NCBI GenBank assembly: GCA_004556655.1
Contig: SFGF01000056.1
Coordinates: 1-61,265 of the forward strand
From: Lachnospiraceae bacterium
Lineage (GTDB): Bacteria > Bacillota > Clostridia > Lachnospirales > Lachnospiraceae
DNA length: 61,265 bases
Direction: 5' to 3'
In this document: positions 55,825 through 61,265 of the stretch, one piece after another
Numbering within the stretch: the first letter of the stretch is position 1
Layout: each line of letters opens with the position of its first letter
The notes under the pieces: generated by a model
Databases searched by the model: none
What the model was told of the DNA's origin: nothing
Seen by the model: the letters and a program-made list of their open reading frames with translations, nothing else
Position numbers and translations under genes: made by a program

Positions 55825-56502
55825 ATGAAACAGATCAAAATAGGCGCAATCACCATCGGACAGTCCCCACGCACTGATATTACCAAAGATATTCTGCCTC
55901 TTCTGCCGGACTATATGACACTGACAGAATATGGCGCACTGGATGATATGGATTATGAAGATATTATGTCACAGTTTCATCCCGCTCCCGGAGATGAAGT
56001 GCTTGTATCCCGTATGCGTGATGGCAGACAGGCAAAATTTACCGAACATTTTATTACACCTCTGGTTCAGAAAAAAATCGATCAGGCTGAAGCCGATGGT
56101 GTATCTGCCATTATTCTGTTCTGCACCGGAGTATTCCCAAAGTTCCGTCACAGGGTGCTATTCATAGAACCCCAGCCTCTTTTCCATGCCATTGCTTCCA
56201 AAATGGCAGATGGACAGAAGATCGGCATACTGGTACCCGAACCGGATCAGGTGGCACAGGCCTGTCATACATGGGGTAAAAGCGGTGTTGCCATTGAAGC
56301 GACATCCGCATCTCCTTATCTTGAATTTGAAAAAGTTGTTGAAGCCGCATCTTTTTTCAAAAATAAAGATCTGGCATTTATCTGCACAGACTGCATGGGC
56401 TATACATTGGAAATGAAACATCGCATTCAGGAGATCACCGGTCTCCCGGTACTTCTCCCCAGAACATTAGTTGTACGCATTCTCTGCGAAATGTTCTCAT
56501 AA
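55825..56502 (+). CDS. AroM family protein
   Basis: A 225-residue AroM-type protein starting IGAITIGQSPRTDITKDI and containing a racemase-like ICTDCMGYTLEMKHRIQE motif, reminiscent of the Asp/Glu racemase fold with its Cys residues. Function is not established. ATG 55825 comes one base after the DUF1177 stop and has a weak ribosome binding site, so translation is probably coupled. Confidence 0.85.
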   Translation: MKQIKIGAITIGQSPRTDITKDILPLLPDYMTLTEYGALDDMDYEDIMSQFHPAPGDEVLVSRMRDGRQAKFTEHFITPLVQKKIDQAEADGVSAIILFCTGVFPKFRHRVLFIEPQPLFHAIASKMADGQKIGILVPEPDQVAQACHTWGKSGVAIEATSASPYLEFEKVVEAASFFKNKDLAFICTDCMGYTLEMKHRIQEITGLPVLLPRTLVVRILCEMFS

Positions 56503-56514
56503 CGCAATACACAT

Positions 56515-56560
56515 AAAAAGAGGTTGTCTCTGAATTACGTTTTCAGGACAGCCTCTTTTT
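56515..56560 (+). terminator. Intrinsic terminator after aroM
   Basis: AAAAAGAGG (56515-56523) pairs with CCTCTTTTT (56552-56560), with a further TGTC/GACA pairing inside. It follows aroM directly. Confidence 0.88.
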
Positions 56561-56686
56561 ATGTTTTTCTTCCTTATATTAATAGGTTATTCTATTAATA
56601 TATTATCACTTTATCTTATTATCATGGTATTTCGTTATTGTAATAATTCGCTGCTACTGTATGTTTATGCATTCATCGCAGATTAT

Positions 56687-57300
56687 TTATTTTGCAAGAA
56701 GTTTCAGAATCTCATTGCTTCTTGCAACAAATTTTGTCATCGCCTCTGCACTGAGCGGGCAATGTGCAGCAAGGCAAGATCATAGATCTGCTGACAGAAC
56801 ATATCTACATGTTCACCTTCCGGATTGTTCAGCACATACTGTACCAGTACGTTATTGGCATTCAGCACCAGTGTCTGGCCTTCTGTTCCCATCTGAGCCT
56901 GGCTCATGCCGTACATCTTCATCATATCCTGCATACGGCGCATATCCTCGGATAATGTGATCATAGCGGAAGTATCTGCGTTCTTCAGTTTTTCAACCTT
57001 TACATCCAGTTCTTCCACACCCAGTGCCTTTTTGAAGATATCTGCCAGCTTTGTCTGATCCTCTTCCAGGGTCTTCTTCTCATCTTCACTGGATGCTTCT
57101 TTAAAGATATCGGCCAGATCGGTATCAATTCTTCTGAACTTCACTTCCATATCCTTCTTGGCTTCTTCCAGCCGTGAAACGAACGGCTGATCGATCGGAT
57201 GCTTCAGGATAACCGCATTCAATCCCTGTTCTTTGAACATATTGATATACTGTGACTGCTGCAGTTCATCTGTCACATAGAATACCTGATTGTCATGTTT
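56687..57300 (-). pseudogene. htpG: C-terminal remnant of htpG (Hsp90), frameshifted
   Basis: From about 57300 the minus strand encodes the last third of bacterial HtpG: QVFYVTDELQQSQYINMF, AVILKHPIDQPF, VKFRRIDTDLADIFK, then MQDMMKMYGMSQ and GQTLVLNANN. A tandem 5-base duplication GCAAGGCAAG (56769-56778) shifts the frame. The other frame continues as CPLSAEAMTKFVARSNEILK to a stop at 56687, the true HtpG end. The N-terminal ATPase two-thirds are absent, so this is a decayed fragment. Confidence 0.82.
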
Positions 57301-57798
57301 GCCCTTACAGGCATTTTCCTTAAACTTTGGCGGCTCTGCTTCTTTGTCAAATGGCAGATACCAGAGCTGTACTCCATTGTCTGCTTCATCACAGGGTTCA
57401 AATCCTTTATATTTCAAGAACTTAGGATCTGAAAGAAATGGTTTCTTTTTCGCACACGATAAAATACAAAGTCCTTTCTTTCCTTTCTGTTTACTGTCTT
57501 CAATACAATAATTTAGCAGTTCGTTTGCGTATCCATGCCCCTTGAAAGAACCCGCAACCCACAAACAATCAATATACATATATCCTTTGGCATCAATTGG
57601 ATTCCATGCATACTCTGCAGGAATATACTCGATAAAACACTTCCCTCTCTCTTCACTTTTCAAGAAAACCAAACCTTCATCAAATCGTTCCGAAAGCCAT
57701 GATTTTTTCGATGTAACCTGTACATCCTTATTATTTGAGATTGCACAGCAGATGTGCTCTTTTTCCAAATTTTCTTTTGTAACCTGGATAAATTCCAT
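56737..57798 (-). CDS. GNAT acetyltransferase fused to the HtpG remnant
   Basis: A 353-residue chimera. Residues 1-164 are a GNAT acetyltransferase of the YoaP-associated kind (DCLWVAGSFKGHGYANELLN for acetyl-CoA binding, then KKPFLSDPKFLKYKGFE and LPFDKEAEPPKFKE). The normal YoaP C-terminal domain is missing, and from about residue 170 the chain continues as the HtpG tail. The frame ends early at VQRR because of a 5-base duplication. The GNAT half may still fold. The start at 57798 has GGGGGG upstream. Confidence 0.75.
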   Translation of the reverse strand: MEFIQVTKENLEKEHICCAISNNKDVQVTSKKSWLSERFDEGLVFLKSEERGKCFIEYIPAEYAWNPIDAKGYMYIDCLWVAGSFKGHGYANELLNYCIEDSKQKGKKGLCILSCAKKKPFLSDPKFLKYKGFEPCDEADNGVQLWYLPFDKEAEPPKFKENACKGKHDNQVFYVTDELQQSQYINMFKEQGLNAVILKHPIDQPFVSRLEEAKKDMEVKFRRIDTDLADIFKEASSEDEKKTLEEDQTKLADIFKKALGVEELDVKVEKLKNADTSAMITLSEDMRRMQDMMKMYGMSQAQMGTEGQTLVLNANNVLVQYVLNNPEGEHVDMFCQQIYDLALLHIARSVQRR

Positions 57799-57841
57799 TT
57801 GACATTCCCCCCTCAACATTCTTCAAGTGTCCATATTCTAT

Positions 57842-58480
57842 TTAGAATGATTTTTTACATATTGGATGCCTGATTACAGTCTTCCACTTCTCAGGAGCAA
57901 CCTTTCTTGCATCAGACATATATATTTCATGGTGAAACCTGTCATGGCTAAAGTCATTGCGGTATCCATGATCTTCCAGATATTTATCCATAATTGCAAC
58001 CGTTGCGGGCTCATCATCAAAAGGTCCGTGATGCATGATCTGAACACACAAACCCTCATCAACTGTAAGGAATTCGGCTCTGGAACAATCCATTTTTTTC
58101 TTCGCAGATGCAGTTTCAACCGCCCAATCAAAATCCTTCTTTGTCACAAAATCCGGAAGCCTGATGACTGATATCCAATGAAATTCAGCTTTTATACTGT
58201 AATCACAGCCATCCACTCCGTCTTGCCACCAGAAACCTTCCAGCGGCGGTACTACATACTCGAAAAATCCTTCTATCTTATAATCTGACTTATAGCTCAT
58301 CTTCAAAGTATATGCTATCGCATATAATATGCCTACCGCCTGCTTGTACTCGCCACCTTCTTCGTTCGGATTACCTTTTCCTCTTACAGCGATGTAATTT
58401 GCCTTCGGAACAGCCACTATTTCCGGCTTATTCTTTGGCATGTAAAATTCTTTAAATTCTTTCTTGAAATCAAATGCCAT
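57842..58480 (-). CDS. GyrI-like small-molecule binding protein
   Basis: A 212-residue GyrI-like domain protein (VPKANYIAVRGKGNPNEEGG, GFWWQDGVDGCDYS, CVQIMHHGPFDDEP). The family binds or hydrolyses hydrophobic compounds and is often autonomous beside regulators. It is seven bases downstream of the TIGR04076 gene and in the same operon as the WYL regulator. Confidence 0.85.
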   Translation of the reverse strand: MAFDFKKEFKEFYMPKNKPEIVAVPKANYIAVRGKGNPNEEGGEYKQAVGILYAIAYTLKMSYKSDYKIEGFFEYVVPPLEGFWWQDGVDGCDYSIKAEFHWISVIRLPDFVTKKDFDWAVETASAKKKMDCSRAEFLTVDEGLCVQIMHHGPFDDEPATVAIMDKYLEDHGYRNDFSHDRFHHEIYMSDARKVAPEKWKTVIRHPICKKSF

Positions 58481-58487
58481 TTTCTCT

Positions 58488-58838
58488 CTACTCCTGATAA
58501 TATTTACCTTTGTAAAAATTCTCTGCGCCTGTCTTTTCGACTGTCATTCGAAAGCATACACATCCGTCCGGACAAACATAGTCCTTCACATTTGCTTCAA
58601 TTCCTCCAATAAGTGCTAAATCTCCGCCACTTCTGACAGCCTGCATATCACCATAAAGTATCTGCATCATTTTAGAACATATTCCATAGCCCTGCTCATT
58701 CACAGGACAGCCGTAGGTACAAGTGTATTTATCACCTATTTCTTCACCGTTCCTGCACAGGTGTTCTGTATGGTCGCCTCGCAGAAAACCTGTTACCTCT
58801 ATTGAAAATCTATATTCTTCATCATACCATTTCTTCAT
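58488..58838 (-). CDS. TIGR04076 family protein
   Basis: A 116-residue Cys-rich protein resembling TIGR04076 (YRFSIEVTGFLRGD, CSKMMQILYGDMQAVRSGGD, CPDGCVCFRMTVEKT). Small, soluble, function unknown. The ATG at 58838 has GGGGGA upstream and overlaps the end of the WYL regulator gene. Confidence 0.75.
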   Translation of the reverse strand: MKKWYDEEYRFSIEVTGFLRGDHTEHLCRNGEEIGDKYTCTYGCPVNEQGYGICSKMMQILYGDMQAVRSGGDLALIGGIEANVKDYVCPDGCVCFRMTVEKTGAENFYKGKYYQE

Positions 58839-59766
58839 TATCGTAGTCCCCCTTATTTCTGTATTTATCTGCAAGTTCAGAAGCGATACGAAACAGTTCC
58901 TCCCTTATAGATTCTGGTTCAAGAACAGTGGCCATATCCCTACATGAAAGTATCCAGGACAACAGCCCCTCATCGTCAGCATAATCATGTTCAAACAGAA
59001 GCTTTCCATCTGGCATCTCTGTAAAAGAGTCTATACCGTATTCTTCAATCAGATGCCATTTCATGGACGGATGAAAAACTGCTTTTACTTTTGCCTGTGG
59101 CGGAAACACCTTCTCATTTGATAAGTCTGGCATTGGCACCGCACTTCTTTTTTCAAAATTTCCGGCATGCACCAGCTCTGCCATTCGATTCAGTTTGAAC
59201 ATTCGATAGCCGTTCCTTAGCAGACAATATCCATAGATGTACCAGCTTGACCATTTGAAAATCAGAAAATATGGTTCCATTTCCCTCTCCGTATTACCGC
59301 CCGGAGCATAATACTTAAACTTAAGTGTCTTCCCAAGCTCGATAGCATCCTGAATCAGTTCAATCTTTGGTGACAGAGAATCCTTATCCCATGATGACAG
59401 ATCGATAAGAATCGACTCATTTCCACTGACAAAATCAGATGATCCAGCCTTGAGTTTTTCCATAAGCTGCCCATAATAATGGCTGCCGCTTACACTGTCA
59501 AGACTTCGAAGACCTGCCATAATCATCTGCATATCCTTAGATGTCAGAATCGTCCGATCCATCTTATAGCCATCCATTATGCTAATACCACCGCCTGTAC
59601 CCTGTGATGTCAAAATCGGAATACCAGCTTTGCATAAATCTTCAATATCTCTGTTTATTGTTCTTCTTGAAACCTCAAATCTTTCTGCCAATTCCGGAGC
59701 AGTTATTTTCTCTTCCTCTTCCTGTAAAAGGATAGAGAGAATACCGATAAGCCTATCTATTTTCAT
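58822..59766 (-). CDS. YafY-type HTH/WYL transcriptional regulator
   Basis: A 314-residue regulator with an N-terminal HTH_11 (ITAPELAERFEVSRRTINRD) and a WYL domain (KFKYYAPGG, then YFLIFKWSSWYIYGYCLLR), plus a WCX-like C-terminus. WYL proteins sense nucleotides or nucleic acids. It is first in a three-gene operon with the TIGR04076 and GyrI-like genes, which it probably controls. ATG 59766 gives the standard N-terminus. Confidence 0.87.
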   Translation of the reverse strand: MKIDRLIGILSILLQEEEEKITAPELAERFEVSRRTINRDIEDLCKAGIPILTSQGTGGGISIMDGYKMDRTILTSKDMQMIMAGLRSLDSVSGSHYYGQLMEKLKAGSSDFVSGNESILIDLSSWDKDSLSPKIELIQDAIELGKTLKFKYYAPGGNTEREMEPYFLIFKWSSWYIYGYCLLRNGYRMFKLNRMAELVHAGNFEKRSAVPMPDLSNEKVFPPQAKVKAVFHPSMKWHLIEEYGIDSFTEMPDGKLLFEHDYADDEGLLSWILSCRDMATVLEPESIREELFRIASELADKYRNKGDYDNEEMV

Positions 59767-59858
59767 ATCACTTTCACTTCCTGATTCATTATACCATCTG
59801 TAACACGACACCTGTATGTCATGTTCAATTTATATTATACACAAAATAAACAGGAACA

Positions 59859-60011
59859 TCATAATGTCTTCCAGGTTCTTCCGCTTTTGGCAAGGATTCT
59901 CTTTCTCTCCGGAATCGTGCTTTTCCCTTTCAGGCACAAATCAATGTAATCCCTCATTTCATGAATACTCATATTACAGTTTTCCAAAATTAAAATCGAG
60001 AATATCGAATG
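59859..60011 (-). pseudogene. Remnant of a MerR-family regulator
   Basis: In the gap between the WYL regulator and the acetyltransferase, one minus-strand frame reads LENCNMSIHEMRDYIDLCLK then GKSTIPERKRIL, the central helix region of YyaN-type MerR regulators. It then drifts off and stops at 59859. The DNA-binding half is absent, a stop lies just upstream (about 60012), and there is no start codon with a ribosome binding site. The remaining 180 bases of the gap hold AT-rich sequence only. Confidence 0.65.
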
Positions 60012-60189
60012 CTATAATTTTTATTTCTATATATTGGATTATGTGATACTATAATTATGAATAGTGTTTACCTTGTATTACTCTGTTTATATTCGGGGCA
60101 ATGGTTTGCTATAAAACAATACAAGAAAAATGATTCGTAATTTCAAATTTGCATGAAAAAGAATTAAATAAGTTTGGAGGAATAAGAAA

Positions 60190-60798
60190 ATGACGGAACA
60201 AGAGAGAATGAAACAAGGATATATCTGGGAAGATGACGAGGAAAATCTGGCTTTGCAGGCAAAGTGTAAAGCACTGGTGAAAAAATTTAATGAGATGCCT
60301 ACTGAAGCTATGGCAGAACGTGAAGCTCTGCTTCATGATATTTTTGGTGAAGTTGGGGAGAATGTCTGGCTGAACTCTCCGCTTACCGCTACGATTGGTA
60401 AGTATGTTACCATCGGATCTGGAACTTATGCCAATATGAATCTGACTCTGATTGACGACTGGAAAATCACGATTGGAAAAAACGTTCTGATTGGTCCCAA
60501 TGTTACGTTATGTACCACCGGACATCCCATTCATCCTGCGCATCGCACGGATGGAATGTATTCTTTCCCAATCACAATTGGTGACAATGTATGGCTTGGT
60601 GGAAATGTTATGGTGCTTCCAGGTGTTACCATAGGAGAAAACTCTGTGATCGGTGCTGGTTCTGTTGTAACCAAGGATATTCCGGCAAATGTAGTCGCAT
60701 TTGGTTCTCCATGTAAAGTCTACAGAGAAATTACTGACCGCGACGCAGAATATTATTTTGGCGATAGACGATTTGATGAGCAGCCTGAGAGAGAATAA
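60190..60798 (+). CDS. maa: Maltose/galactoside O-acetyltransferase
   Basis: A 202-residue left-handed beta-helix acetyltransferase of the Maa/LacA family. Hexapeptide repeats run through IGKNVLIGPNVTLCTTGHPI, with the catalytic His in TGHPIHPAHR, and VWLGGNVMVLPGVTIGENSVIGAGSVVTKDIP near the end. It acetylates sugars using acetyl-CoA. GGAGG precedes ATG 60190. Confidence 0.9.
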   Translation: MTEQERMKQGYIWEDDEENLALQAKCKALVKKFNEMPTEAMAEREALLHDIFGEVGENVWLNSPLTATIGKYVTIGSGTYANMNLTLIDDWKITIGKNVLIGPNVTLCTTGHPIHPAHRTDGMYSFPITIGDNVWLGGNVMVLPGVTIGENSVIGAGSVVTKDIPANVVAFGSPCKVYREITDRDAEYYFGDRRFDEQPERE

Positions 60799-60835
60799 GG
60801 AGTATTTGCCATACTAATTGAAGAGCCAGCAAAAG

Positions 60836-60871
60836 CACCTGCCCAAAATCACAAAACGGGCGGGTGTTTTT
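60836..60871 (+). terminator. Intrinsic terminator after maa
   Basis: CACCTGCCC (60836-60844) pairs with GGGCGGGTG (60858-60866), with one G-T wobble, and is followed by five Ts. Confidence 0.88.
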
Positions 60872-61015
60872 GAATTTAAAACAGTTTCCGTCGAATATAT
60901 TGAATTTAATTACTTTTGAGTTCCATCATTGTGTTACATAGTTTGAGAAAATCCGATTTCCCAAACCCCATTTGTTGAAACATAGATTTTGGCATAAACC
61001 GAAATATCGCATTTT

Positions 61016-61265
61016 CTATTTAGACAAATTCTCATCGCCCCAGACTTTCATGCAATCGAGAACAGATAAAAAGCTCTCTCCAAGTTCCGTCAAGGTATAC
61101 TCCACCCGTGGAGGTACTTCACAAAAGTCGTGGCGCAGAATGAAACCATCTGTTTCCAGCTCCCGAAGCTGCTTTGTAAGAGAACTTTCAGTAATTTCTC
61201 CAATCTGACGGCGAAGTTGCCCGAATCGCCTGATATCACACTTGCCTATATACCAGAGAAGCTCA
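61016..61265 (-). CDS. HxlR-family transcriptional regulator, partial at window edge
   Basis: The C-terminal 83 codons of an HxlR winged-helix regulator: RFGQLRRQIGEITESSLTKQ, LRELETDGFILRHDF, VPPRVEYTLTELGES, ending in NLSK at 61016. The N-terminus lies outside the window. HxlR proteins respond to aldehydes or redox signals and usually control an adjacent oxidoreductase. Confidence 0.85.
   Translation of the reverse strand, partial: ELLWYIGKCDIRRFGQLRRQIGEITESSLTKQLRELETDGFILRHDFCEVPPRVEYTLTELGESFLSVLDCMKVWGDENLSK

Noticed and set aside
56561..56785. Short plus-strand open frame after the aroM terminator
   Set aside because: It overlaps the HtpG remnant in antisense, lacks a ribosome binding site and encodes low-complexity hydrophobic sequence.

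Overview
The window looks like a chromosomal segment from a gut anaerobe of the Clostridia, most probably Lachnospiraceae. The reasons are moderately AT-rich DNA, strong AGGAGG-type ribosome binding sites, a PotCD fusion, LytS/YesM-type sensing, many radical SAM enzymes, and no oxygen-dependent enzymes. No rRNA, tRNA, CRISPR array, insertion sequence or phage gene was seen.

Layout. 1-2.4 kb: a YoaK/DUF1275 membrane protein and a COG2509 FAD protein (+ strand). 2.4-5.1 kb: pabA-pabB-pabC for p-aminobenzoate (-). 5.3-7.3 kb: a short XRE regulator and an orphan ABC-2 permease. 7.4-12.4 kb: a polyamine uptake operon (XRE-cupin regulator, PotA with an unusual duplicated insert, PotB, PotCD). 12.5 kb: a large near-perfect inverted repeat. 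12.6-13.9 kb: an NhaC antiporter.

14.1-28.1 kb (-): the centrepiece, a large gene cluster that appears to make a ribosomally synthesised, radical-SAM-modified peptide (RiPP). It has a 41-residue precursor too short for routine ORF calling (23733-23858) that ends in SSSGCTWG. Around it are four SPASM-type radical SAM proteins, one B12-type radical SAM protein, an APH-fold kinase-like protein, an Fe-S aldo/keto reductase, a geranylgeranyl-reductase-like flavoprotein, a type I IPP isomerase, and two U32-family proteins resembling the UbiU/UbiV oxygen-independent hydroxylase pair. The larger U32 gene seems to start at CTG. I do not recognise this combination. The short core and the number of tailoring enzymes suggest a heavily rebuilt small product.

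28.3-32.2 kb: a CydDC-like heterodimeric ABC exporter with a YbaN/DUF454 protein. 32.3-34.4 kb: a LytS-like sensor kinase and AraC-type response regulator. 34.5-36.9 kb: a MerR/GyrI regulator with an ABC-2 efflux pair behind a textbook MerR promoter. 36.9-41.8 kb: mostly poorly characterised genes (DUF1835/DUF3658, flavodoxin, SplB-like radical SAM, DUF3786, nitroreductase, small membrane protein).

42.1-43.6 kb (+): a DUF6273-like protein, an ADP-ribosylglycohydrolase and a 58-residue charged protein. 43.9-45.2 kb: an M18 aminopeptidase. 45.3-54.7 kb (-): an oligopeptide ABC importer interleaved with three M20-family amidohydrolases, divergent from a DUF1177-aroM pair (54.9-56.5 kb). Together these look like a peptide or acyl-amino-acid uptake and hydrolysis module.

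56.7-61.3 kb: a region with signs of gene decay. It holds a GNAT gene fused to a frameshifted HtpG tail, a GyrI-like protein, a TIGR04076 protein, a WYL regulator, a MerR remnant, a maltose O-acetyltransferase and a partial HxlR regulator at the edge.

Products are assigned by reading translated sequences and family motifs; no database search was run.
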